64,000 bases of DNA, taken from the NCBI GenBank assembly GCA_034509425.1, contig JAVTVJ010000452.1:2356001-2420000 (forward strand), in the 5' to 3' direction. The translations under genes and the position numbers were made by a program. Positions within the stretch are counted from its first letter, which is position 1; every line of letters begins with the position of its first letter. Shown here one piece after another: positions 12,401 through 25,000 of the stretch. The notes under the pieces are model-generated. The model saw only the letters and a program-made list of their open reading frames with translations. It was not told where the DNA came from and made no database searches. This DNA is from Eopsaltria australis. Taxonomy: Eukaryota > Chordata > Aves > Passeriformes > Petroicidae.

Positions 12401-12949
12401 TTTTCATTACTTGATTTATTGATGAAAAATTTTCATAATGTACATAAACATCTTTTGTTTATTTTAAATTAAAATGCCAAATGTTTTAATTTCTTGCAGT
12501 CAAATTTTGTTATAGGGAAAAGACTGAATATGGAGACTGTCCATGACCTTGTACTGGGGAAGGAGTCATTCAGAGTTTCTGTATGGTTTTTATCTGCATT
12601 TCTGTAGATAAAAATATTAACATTGTTTACATTACCCTTTGCATTTATATGTATTCCTGTTTATTTAAATGTAAAGTAATACTTTATTGCCTTTTGTGGT
12701 GTGTTGGAATGTTTGAAAAATCAAGTAATTTGGGTATTGTCTATTGCCAAGGAAATGTTACTTTCTTCTTGCTATTTATGGTACTAAGAGATGAGGCTAA
12801 TCTCTCTAAAAATTTTTAGTCTTACGTAATTAAACTGTCTAGTTATGAAGTAGGTAAATACTTCCCATCTGAGTAAGATGCAACTTCTAGTAACTCTTAA
12901 TTTGAACAACATGAGGAGCTTCATGACTACTTTCTTAATTTTTGTTTAG
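6423..12949 (+). other. POT1: POT1 intron in the 5' UTR
   Basis: A 6.5-kb intron holding an LTR relic (about 11022-11385) and a possible cryptic exon (7281-7366, flanked by TTACAG and GTGAGG). A 171-codon minus-strand open frame at 11652-12167 resembles nothing I know. Otherwise featureless. Confidence 0.5.
11022..11385 (-). mobile_element. Degraded LTR, ERVL-type, minus strand
   Basis: On the plus strand it opens with TGTCATAGGTTGACCCTGG and GCCAGGTGCC, then GAGAAAATACAGC, AGACTCGAATGAAG, a C-rich run (CTCTCCCCCCCC) and GAGCAGTGCAGGGGACAG. This block order is the reverse complement of LTR 3' ends common in passerine genomes (minus strand ends ...CTATGACA). The far boundary is unclear, and no internal retroviral coding sequence is present. 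Confidence 0.6.
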
Positions 12950-12960
12950 ATAAAGCAGCT

Positions 12961-13083
12961 ATGCCTGTTCAATTGCTGAAGATCATTAAGGGACAATCTG
13001 AGGCTCCACTACCAAGTCATTTGCAGAAGGAGAATTTGCGACATTTGCAAGAAGGCTGTGATCACACCAACAAATACATTCAG
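12961..13083 (+). CDS. POT1: POT1 coding exon 1 (start codon, N-terminal extension)
   Basis: Encodes residues 1-41, beginning [12 protein letters not shown] and ending NKYIQ. The exon itself starts at 12950, after a pyrimidine-rich tract ending TTTAG, and the ATG follows only 11 bases in, with G at -3, an acceptable Kozak context. The donor is CAG|GTAAAC, phase 0. This ATG was chosen because exons 2-5 continue it in frame and because exon 6 has no Met at its start. The stretch has no counterpart in the human protein. A short polar leader precedes the GVV strand encoded by exon 2. Confidence 0.88.
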
Positions 13084-16000
13084 GTAAACTGACCAGTAAA
13101 AAATTTTGTCTTGCTTTGAAATAGCTTGTGTTACATTAGTAAGGCACTTCTGTGTTCCAGTTCAGTTGTTGACTTTCTGCAACTGTGTGTCTGTGTTCCT
13201 CTGTTGCATATCTTCAGGCAGTGGAAAATTATGACCTTTTTGAACTTCATTGCATGTTGCTATTATATTCATGGATTCACAGTCCTGCCCCTTTCTCTTG
13301 TGTTATCAGACTAAAATTTTATGAGTTTCTCTTTTCAGAGTCTGTAAGCTCTGGACCAATTTAAAAACACATTAATATGGAGAATGCTTAGCAGAAAATT
13401 GAGGTTTGGGGTATTTTGTGGTATTTAAGTGGCATTTTGTTACAGAAATTAGTGATAAGCACCTCAGTCCTGCTAAAGATCAGATTTCAGAGTAGTGACT
13501 TCCAAAGTAGTTCTCCTTTTGTATGAAATGATGCAATATCCAGTTTTAGGAAAAGTGTTTGTAGCAACTCCTAGCATCGAGACACAGTTAGGTTTTTTTA
13601 TCTTTACCAAGTGTGCACTTATATTTAACTGTAATCCCTAAGATATTTCAGATTGGAAGTACAATCCTGCTATACTAGTGAAATGTAGACATAGTCTTTT
13701 TCATGCCTAAAACAAGTATTCTCTGTAAAATACAGTGTCAGTTCTTGAGTGTGTTTTTTTTTATAATGTTTAACTTTTTTTGTCTGTGGCTCTGAGAATC
13801 ATTTTAGGCATCCCTGATGCTTATGTGTCAGGAAATCAGCATTAACCCTTTCTTTCATTCTGTTAATGAAAAAAAAAGCAAGGGGGAAAAATTAAGGCAA
13901 GTTGGTTCTATAGAAAACCTAAGTTGTCTTGAGTCCTTCAGAAAATGGCACAAACATTTTAAAAATATGAGCTGAACTGATCTAATATTTTTCTGCATCC
14001 AAAAAACCCATTTTTACGACGACAGCTGTATATTCTTCATTCCAACTCTAGTGCTTATGTGACCCTGTGATTGAGTCCATTCATGAGAAGGGAGCTGGCA
14101 AGACCATCCATATTGCTGGAGAGAGGATAATTTTCTGCTGCTCTCACTCTGCACTGGTTCATTGTGGTGTCTGATGCCAGGAGTGGTGCACTTTGGTGTA
14201 GCAAAGGAACAAAACTGCCCTGTTCGGAATCAGGCAGCAGTTGAGTGTTGTAGGGGCTGATTGAGAATGATTCAGCCTCCCTCAGGTCTTGTAAAGGAAC
14301 AAATGGAAACATCAATAAACCACTGCTGCTAGCAAACGGGGTTTATTCCTCAGGGTGTAGTTCCCTGTCCCTGTTCACCTGCAGGATATATACACTTTCC
14401 TGCTTTGAGGAGCTATGTCTGCAAGCAGTCCTGACATGGAGGAACAGGGATTCTTGTTCAGAAGAAAGTGGAGATAGAGACAAAAATGGATTATAAATTA
14501 GTTCTAGCAAAACAAATGTTTCCATTTGGAAAGCAGAGCAATTATTACGAGGCTATGATTTAAAACACACATGCAGTGCTATAGCTGATTCTGAAAGGGA
14601 AAGTGTAGAATGTCTTTCTCAGACTTCTGTCTTACGTTAAGAAAACTTCATGCTGCTGCTGACATGGATTAGTAGATGACTAAAATAGCTTGGCATAAAA
14701 ACAGCACAACTGGAGAGCTGATAAAGCTGGTGCTAATACACCATTAAATGTGAAGGAAAATCCAGTTCTGCAGGCTGAGCTTGTAGTGAACCTTAGAATG
14801 CACTGGTGTTAGGTTATCTTAGTGGTGGCGCACTGTCACTCTAGACCTGCCAAAATAGGGATCAGGTCCAGCTTTGACAAGGAGGGAAGGGCAGAGGAGG
14901 ATTTTTAAGAAATGTGTTCTGGGAAAAGCAACAGAAACATTTGGGATGCTTCTGTCTGACTTGTGTGCATCAGTCCTTTCATTCTTCTGCATGTTTTTAT
15001 CTTCCTGGCACCTCTTTGAAAACTGCAAGTTTCAAATTCGTGGAAGAACAGCACAACCAATGTTTGTACCTCCTCTGTCATCATGTCTGTTAACTAATAA
15101 GGATGCCTTCTCCGATTAGTTCATCATCCTCCGGATTTTGCTGTGACAAATCTGAACCAAACCTGAAAATCAGGTGCCAAATCAGCTGTAGAACCAAACC
15201 GAGATAACGAGGTCTTACAAAGAAGGAGAGACATGCACTAGAAGAACTGTACATGGTCAGTTTGATAGTGAGTCCAGTGGCATATGGAATGTGGAGGGTT
15301 TTGGAAAAAGTTTGCTTCTGCACTCAATAAGCAGTACAGGATTTGTGAGGGAAAAGTCAATTTGAGCAAGTCTTGCTAAAGTAGGTTCTTCTGAAGTTTG
15401 GTGCCCAAGAGTTTCAGGCATGTGAGGAAAGCAGTGGGCAGTATGAGGAAGTGGGTAGTAGCTGGGGAAGAGAACTATAGTGTAGGTGTTTGGGATACAA
15501 AGGAAAGTGCAGGGGCCACACCATTGTAGCAAAGAATGTGGTCCCAGAATTTGAAAACTCTTTGGAAGATACTGGGATATAATAGGAAAAATAAAAAGTA
15601 AAGATCGTCAAAAAGCAGTCACAATTGCATCAATGAATTCCGCTTTTAAATAGTGTGCTGGTCAGATCAGAATTTCTTACTAAGACAAAAATATGTAAAT
15701 GTTTTGTGTTCCTGAGGTGACTGTTGCATTTCAGAGACTTTATTACAAGAAAAAATCCATAATCTTTTATTTACCTGTGAGTACAATTCAAGACAATCTC
15801 AGAAAGTGCAATTATATATATATATGTATGTGTGTGTGTGTGTTTGTATGTGTATACATATATATGTATAGTAAGTGTGTACTTTTCACAGAGAAGACTA
15901 ATGAGTTTTGTAAGAAGACTTAAGCGTCAAATTATTTTAGAAATCAGCATCTGTAAAGAATATTGAGGTTTTGTGGAGTCCTATTATTTCTTTATAGAAC

Positions 16001-19000
16001 AGATAGTAAAATCTCGTTGAATTTGACTTGGATTGCTCCTCAGTTAGCATGTTGTAGGACAGATTCTACTCTGGAACGCCTCTGGAATAACAATTCACTG
16101 TTGAATATTTTATCCTGATTTGTTTTAAAAAGTATTTGCTAGCATTTAAGTCAAGCTTCCCACTGAATATGTGTACTGTAAAGTCACTGTGGTTTACCTG
16201 ACTGTCCTCTTAAAGTTGCATTTATAGACATAATGCCCTGCTCTCTTTTTACAAGAAACCTTTTAGTCTCTTTTTGTGCTGTTTGTGAAGATTTTTTAAA
16301 GCATTTTATAGAGTTTGTTTTCATTATTTTTATTTTTCTTTATTGAACCAATTTTTGTGGTTTTATCATTGAGAAGGTTACAGTGCTTTATCTACCGTAC
16401 TGTGAAAGAATAGACTTGACTGACATTTTTGGTACTGCTGATGATACTGTCTTTCTAACTAGATGAGTTGGTTCCAAACAGGTGTTGACATCACTAAAGT
16501 TGCTGATTTTTGCTTCATTGTAACTTCAGCCTCACCATAAAAAGAGTATTTTTAATTAACCATTAAATCATAGCATCTTTTAGAGCATTTGTATTATTGC
16601 CAAATAGTTAGGACACTGCAGTTTCAAAACTTTGTTATACTCTTCACACAGCTGTATGTTGTTTTGCTGCAGAAGATTATTTATCTTCATATGTGTCTGT
16701 TATATCTTGACTGCAATTTTGTTCTGATATTTATGTTGTAATGCTTTGCCAGTATTTTTGGAGAAATTGCTGTATCTGATCACTACCTCTTTAGATGCCT
16801 TTCAGGTTTTTGTGTTAAAACTCCAGTCTTTTTTGCTATTTTTGTAACTAAAAAGTTACACGTATAGTTCCATACCTACTGTTTTATTCTTTATCATCTA
16901 GTTGGTAGCATCTAAGTAGTATCAGCATATAATACTTCCTTTGTCATATCTCAAGAATGTTGCTTTTTAGTGCTGTCTGTAGCAGTTGGTTTTTGGTATT
17001 TTTTGTTAAAAACATAGCAATTAGTGCTTATTCCTTAAATTCTACCCTTTTTATCGTACAGGTGTTCAGCTGTTGTCAGTATTTCAGTAACTTAGAGGCA
17101 TACAGTCTTAGTTCACAACGTTTTATTTTTTGCTTTGTAGGGAGTGGTTACTCTTTGCTACCCATTAACAAAACTCGGAGATGGAACAGACTTTTTCAAG
17201 ATTGTTCTTCAAGGTACTGCATTTAAGTATGCATTTTAAATTTATGGTACTATATCAGTAGTACCTGCTTTTGTGTAGTGTTCAGTAGAATGTTAGATTT
17301 AAAATACTCCCGAAAACCTTTCATTTTCTACAAAAAAAAGTTTATCTTATGCCAGGTAAGTTAATGGAAACAATTCAGTCTTTATATTTCAGTACACTTC
17401 TTGTTGCATTTTTTAAAAGGCTGTCCTGGAAGTGTATTAGCTATATGTGTAGCTTTAATAGTGTATTTTCAAACTGCTTGTCATAAGAAGGACTAAGAAA
17501 ATTGCACACATAGTAGTTACCACATAATATATTTAGCATATACTATGTACGGGCACATTTAATATAGGTCAGTATTCTGATTAGTAGCAAAATTTTTGTG
17601 TTTCATTCTGTTTTAATTTAAGCATTAAAAAAGGAAATTTCACCTGACTACTCAAGTATTTGAATGCCACTAGCTAGATTAGCATTTTGAAAGACCTAAG
17701 TTGTTCATCATGTAATAAATGACATGAAAAAATAATATGTTCCTTTTAAGTGTTAAGCTTATTGTCCCCTCCAGTCAGGAAGGTGGAGGAGGTAATTTGT
17801 CAGGGGCCTGTTGCATTCAGCGAACTTTCCATTTCCTTCCATTTCATTCTCAGATTTTCCTTACAGTGTCTGGAGTATCATCATGTGCTCCCTCTGAGCA
17901 GCAGACCTGGGGTGTGCAGGTCCTGCCTGGTGGCGCTGCTTGGGGCAGCTCTGATGTTAGCAGAGCTGAATGAAGCTATAGGGACCTTAGCCAGTCTCCC
18001 TGCTGGCTTCAGGGTTCTCAGAGGGATGCTTCACCTCCCTCAGTCTTGCTGATTTCAGTGATTGTTCAGGAGAGGGGAGTATGCACATTCTTCATGGAAA
18101 AATAAGTTTTCACATCTAAATCGTTGATGGTGTTTTTGAAACAGTAAAAAGTAGAAAACTCTTAAAATAACATGATTTCTGCTTCAGTCCTCCTGGAAGG
18201 CTATTAATTAATATTTCTATGTCCTAGAATATCTTCAGTTTATAGTAGATTCTACAATAGGATCTGTGTTAATGTGGCTGGATAATATTTCCTCTCTGAC
18301 ACTATACATTGAACTATCCAAGTGGAAATATTTTTTATTTCTGTTTAATTGTGCACTGGTGTACAACGTGCACATTTTAATCCTCTTATGAAGAATATTC
18401 TGAGCAACATATCTGTAGCTAGCACATTTTCTGTTTGTATCAATTGAAAGGTATTAGACTCTGTAGATCTTATTTTGTAAATCTCTTTCCATTAATGTTT
18501 TGTTTTGAAGAAGATACAGTGATTGGAATCACTTTTGCTTTTTTTCCTCTAGATTCGGATGACTTGGGTTCCGGTATCAACAGCATCAATGTTTTAATAT
18601 ATGGAAAAATGGCAGAAGATTGTGCAAAAATTACACGCCGTGGGGTAAAAAAACCTCCAAAACATATACGCATATATATTCTTGTTTTAGGAATTGTTTT
18701 TCACAGATTTATGTTGACTTCTTGTCCTGTCTTAGTCTACCTATCCCTAAAATAAGAAATAATCTGTTCAGTCCCTTCAGATCTATAAATATGAACTAGG
18801 GAAAAAAAAGTATTTGCTTATGTAAATTTTTTCCCACACTAATATTGAAATAAAGCAATTCTTTTTATCAGTGCTGTTTACCTAGCAAGCAAAAGATCAT
18901 GAATATGGATAATAGAGAAGTCACCCATTTATATTCATATTTTGAATGTTTTGCCATTCGATAAGATATATTTTAGAACTAAATTCACTTAAAAGACAGC

Positions 19001-22000
19001 TACATTAAAAGATTTTTAAAAATTAAAAACTGTGCATACAGGGTTTTTTGACTGACTTGGTACGTGTGTCTTGCTTTGTCAGAGATAGATGTTTGGTTTG
19101 ATTAGCTCCAGGTAAAAGATTTAGATAAGTCAGCCTGTGAGTTTGTGGGACAGTGTATTACCACTAAAGAAAGAAAACAAGATAAAACAATTACCTCAGT
19201 CTTTTTATAAGATTGCCTATCAGTTTACTGATATTTCAATATGAAGCTAAATATGAAATTAAAGTTGGTATATGATGCATTATGAGCTCGTGTTAGTGCT
19301 TTTTCAGTTGTGATAGGAATTCACACTAAATCATAGAATGGTTTGGGCTGGAAGGTGTCATTAAAAATCAGCCAGTTACAACCTTCCTGCCCTAGGGAGG
19401 GATGTATAGGCAGGGACATATTTCACCTCATTAGATTGCTCCAAAGCCCTGTCCAGCCTGACTTTGAGCACTACCAATGATGGGGCATCCAGAACTTCTG
19501 TGGGCAAATTAGTCTTTAAACAGATTTCTCAATTCTGTAGAATTTTGACTTTTGATAGGGAAGTCAGGGTGGAAAGTTCGTGAACTTATTTGCTAAATAT
19601 GCAAGCTGCAGACTCTTTTTAAAAATTCAATGAACAAACCAGTTTTTTCCTGATAAAAATACAAATCTTGAACAAGGCACTGAGCAGCACTTAGAAGATA
19701 AAAAGATCATTACTAAAGAGACGGATGGGAAACTACAACACGTAGGCACCCTTAGCCAGGGTGCCCAAGAACCTCAGTTTGTTCTTCTTTTGTGAGCTGA
19801 GCCTTCATGGTGCTGTCCTCGTGTCCCAAATGAGATTTTAATTTTGGAAGAATATGAATATGAGGAAACAATGATTTCTGAAGCTAGAGTAGTTTGAAAA
19901 AGACCCCGTTTTTTAGCAGTTAAAGAATTACTTCAGTAAGGTCCAATACTGTTAATTGCTGCGTACCATTTCAGATTTTAGTGTTTTTTAATTTCCATGT
20001 CATTCTTGGCATACTGTGAGAACTTTAGCTAAGTAACCAGGGAGACAAGCTGACCATTTCCAAGAATGCAAGCAACCATGTTATCTCCTGAGAGTCTTCT
20101 CGATCTGTAACACAATAACCATCAGGAAAAATGCTGTCTTTCCTGTATTTCACACTTTCTGAATGAGGGAAGTAGAATTTCTTTTTGCCATGTTGATTTA
20201 ATCTGATAGTTTATTTATGCAATACACTTCTGTTGACATGAAAATCCACCAGTTTATGTAAATAGCTTTGATTCACCAAACCAATTACGAGATCTTCTTA
20301 GCTAAAGGTGAAATGAAAGCTTATCTATTTTGAAAACTAATATAACATTAAATTTCAAAGCACTGTGCAAATATTATGAAAATTTTTTGCATGTTTAGAA
20401 ACTAAGTCACAGCTTGTCAAAGTTGACTGTGAATTTGTAAAAAATCTGAGAATACTCTTTCTACCTGTAGAACTAGATTCTGAGGTTAGTGCTGTCTTTT
20501 CCTCTTGGAAATTCCAAAGTCCCTTTACAATTTGTTTTTTTTTGTTTTTTTTTTTTAATGTGGTGCTAATAGGGCATTTGTATTACATGAGAGTAATCAC
20601 TAGTGATCTAGTACTACTCAAAACATTTTTGGTTTGTTATCAGCCTGTTGAAAGGCTGTCTGTGTAATTCTGAAGTTCTTTCTGACTTATATATTACTTT
20701 TTAGTCAAAGTATATGTTGTACTTCCATTTGTGACACTACCTGAAAATCACCATGCCCTAAGTAGTTCCATTGTGAATTAAACTACCTGATTAAATCTAT
20801 GTTATCTGCAGAAATTTTTCCCCAATGTTTTAATAACTACATATATCACTGTCACTTAATCTAGAAGCCCTTCTTCTTCTTGCACAAAACATTAAGGTTT
20901 TGGATCTTAAATCATTTAGAGCAGCATTGTCAGATTGCTGAAATAGCAAAAAAACTGCTGTCATAGTGCAATATTTGGCTAAAACTGTCAACTTTAATCA
21001 GAAGTCTCTTTTATTTGTTGTAATCAAGTACATGAAGAAAAGCTATTCAATAAAAGTTTATGGAAGTGCTTTTGGTAGAAGCCTGAATAGAAACAGAGTT
21101 CCAAGTCTAACATGTTTATTGGAATGGAGCACACTAGCACAGCCCTGCTAAACAGTTCTGATAGCAAGGGAACTGACTATAAAGGAGCTTTACATTGTAT
21201 CAGACAGCTTTTTTTAATCACCTCTGATTACCTGAAGGTATTTAACATATTTTCTATCTTCTCCTCCTTTTTGATTTTTTCTTTTTTTTTTCTTTTTGAT
21301 TTGGTGAGGTTGCTTCTAAGAACATGAGTGGCTGCTGGGACTTGAATCATTTACCCTTTAAACCGTCTTTTTCTTGTTCATTTTGTGGCATCTAAGGAAC
21401 TTTCTACCAAAGTGAAAATAGAGTTACAATTGATTTCTGTGCCAGAATCTCGGGAGTGATGCCAGAGAAGTTTGTAATGTCTCTTTTGCTACCAGAAACT
21501 TGTTGATTGACCCACCTATTTAACCCTTAAGGAAGATGTCGGTCCAGCCAAAACAGTTTATAGGAAAGTTTGTTAAAAGTACAGCTCTAATTCAATGAGA
21601 AAGAAGCTCTAAGAAAAGAATGTTTTATCGCTGCTGGTCTGACGTATGATTTCTTTTCTACCTTAGTTAAGCTAACCAGAAAGGAGTCAGTCTTCAGTGT
21701 ATTCAAAGAGAAATGATTCCTTTTCTTTATTCAGTGTGAATCTTCCTCCCTAGGCTTTGTCAAAAATAGCACTCAGTTACAGTAGCATCAGGAGTGTGGA
21801 AATTTTAGCAGAATTTAAAAAAAAAAAAAAGACTCTCTGACATTAGTTGTAAATATAAATTCCATGGCTAGAAGAACTAAATTGGGAAACTTAAAGACAG
21901 TTTTTACAATTTATTCAGGATTTTTGTTTCTTCAGTGTCTCGAGACTTTAGGGTGAAATTTCACATCGTACAGTCTTAAAATAGAGCATTTGTTAGAGTC

Positions 22001-25000
22001 TGTGTAATTTTCTGTGTATTGCTCTGTCCCCATAGGTAACTTTCATAGTTGCAGGATTTAAGGTGATAAAATCGCCTACAGCGAGAAAGGATGGTAGACA
22101 TGAGTGTCACCTGGAAGTGTCTGAAGAAGCTGGATCGGCCATTTATGTATGTGGTTACCCAACTTTTTTTTTATTTCCAAAATGCTTACATTAACATTTT
22201 GCTTTATAATAGGAAAAACAATAAAATCTATTAGAAACTGAAATGCTACAGGTTGTTCTACTGTGTTCATCAGGAAATAAGACATGTTTGTGTGTATGCA
22301 CATGTAATTTTATAATAACCCTAGCCAGATTATTTTCCAGGTAGACTTCTACTTGTCAAGTGCAAGAATTTGACTTTAGTTGACTTTAGATGGGTTCCTA
22401 GAGCTGTTTAAACTACTCCTGGGCACAACACATTCCAGTAATGCAGACAAGGAAGAGGGTGCAAGAGTGATTTCAGGTCTATCATTTTAATTTTCTCTGG
22501 TCTATGAGTTTGTACTGTTTTAAATCATTAGTTGTCACCTTTCAAATAGATATATTGCAACAATATGAATTTTGCACAAAGAATTGTACCCTTTTGTCCT
22601 GAGTAAAATATTTGTTCTTTTGTACTATTCTCACATCAGTTCTGTTTAGTTTTATCTGTATGGTTGTTGTCTAATTTAATCCTAAATTTAAGAAAAGATT
22701 TTTTTTTTTAATTTCAGAAAGGCACTTCTGTTTTGGAATTGACCTCTATAGGTAACTGAAACTTGGCACATAGCTCAGTGAGAAATACAATTATTTAAAG
22801 TGATTGTGCAGACTGGTTCATGACATTGATTATCTGTTGGTGATGATGATATATGGGGAGAAAGAGTATTTTTCATTGAAGATCATAGATATCAAAACTG
22901 CCCTGAGTCTGAATAGGTGTGTCTAAACTAAAAATGTGTGAATTTTAGGAACTACATAAGGCCTTCGACTGAGTATACATAGTGTGATCCTAAAACCACT
23001 GTGCAGCTCCCTGAATGCCTGGGTTGTGCTGAGGTGTTTATCTCATTGACCACAGAACAGAACTTGTGGCACTTTTTTAGTGACACGCATATTGAACAAT
23101 TAACAATAATACAAATGAGCTGACTTTGTGTGTGCTTCACTTCCTCAATCATAACTTTTCACTCGGCTTTTTAAAAGTAAAATCAGCTTCAGGAATGCAG
23201 CTGAGGTGGAGAGCAAAAGCAGATCCCAGGGCACAGGTGTGCTACAGGACCCTGTGTCCGGCAGCCAGGCAGGGCTGTGGCCTCGGAATGGCGTCTGAGC
23301 CCTGTGTTCCTCACAGAGTGGGGGGATGTGTTGGTTTTTCATCAGATCACCAGTTAGTTCTTTAAAAGATCTTACACTGAAGATAAGTCTTGCTTGTAAA
23401 ACTTAGATCTTTAAATAATATTTATCCCATTCTGCTGAATTTTTTGCCCCAGAGGAAAGTAACGAGTCACTTAGGATAGATCTGCTCTGAGCATTGACAT
23501 GTACATACATGTTTATGTACAAAAACTTAAACCTATTTAAGGTCTATGTTAAGCAAGTGCAGTTTTAAATTTGTGGCCTCCAGCTTTCAAATGCTACCAT
23601 ATTAATATGATATAACATATTCAACTAGGTGACTTCAGAAAACGTGTATATTTTTTTTGAAGAAGCTTTTGTCTGAGTGTAAGTGCAGTAAATACTACTT
23701 TCATCTCTTCTGTAGCTAAAATTTTACTTGGTTCAGAGGTGAGTCATGTGGCAAAAATATGTGTAGGGTTGGTTTGTATTTCTGTAGTGTATTTGCTTTA
23801 AAGTTATCAAATATTGTTATATTTACAGTACCTTCAATTTTGTAATCAGAAGGTTTGTTATTTTTTTCTCCACAGATTTACACTAAACCAGGAACAACTG
23901 CTGCTTCAGAAACTGCATCTGTGGTGAGTTTGTATTTGGGATATTTTTAAATCACATGAGATTAACTGCATGTAAATAAGAAAGTGTGGAATTCATTTTT
24001 GTTCCTGTTTAATTTGCTTCCATACTCTTATCCCACTGGTCATTTAGTTTTTCCTTTTGCAAATAGTATATCTGGAACACAAAATAAAATATGAGAAAAA
24101 ATAGTACATGTTCTATACCTGTAGTCTAGAAATCTCGATCTCCAAACAGAGTCCACGTTGGTTTAGGAAATTCAAACTAGAAAGATAACTTTGGTCTAAA
24201 TAAGATTGTATGCTTGTGCTGTGAAAAGGAAAAAGGAAATATGAAACTTTCTTTTATTTAAAATCAGACTTCAGGTAGTGGTCTTAACATTTGTTTTGAT
24301 TACTGTTTGGAACAAGCCCTTATGTGTCTAAATTAAAATTCCGCAAGAAATAGTATTTTAAAGGCAGAGGAAGTGGTTTATGAAATTTTGATGTTCTTTT
24401 TCATGATGTTAAAGATTCAGTACAATGGTGATAGAGCTTGTTTTCAATTTTTATTTACAGTTTTGTTTTTTCAGTATAGTACTTGAAAACCTCAGATATC
24501 AATCAGATATCAATGTATTTGACAGAATAGTCCTTAAACTGTAGAAAGTAGTCCTTAATTTCTTTAATCCTCCAGCAGTTGTGATATTTTGATCAGAAGA
24601 TGTGCACAGTGGCTGTGAGAGGTAACCCCCCACCAGCCCAAGACAGTGATTCTAGGCAGTGACACTGCCAAACAGAAATATAAAGCTTTTTATGTGTGTG
24701 CTTTAAAAAGTCCTCTGGATAGACATGTTAAAATGGATCAGTAAAGAATTGTCTTTCATTGTTCTTTATTGTAATGAGTTTTACTTACCTGGTTCATGTA
24801 TTGAAACTTATTTCAATTAACTGGTTGGTTTATTGTAAGAAAAATGTAATCACAAAAAGAAAGTCTTGTGTGCTTTCTGAGTCAAAAGTGAGTAAGATAC
24901 AAAGAAATAGATAATCTTTCTTTCTTTTTTTAAGATGAAATAAATGTGGCTGAGGATAAATGATGTTAAAAGACGAAATTCTGTGCTTAAATAATTTTTT

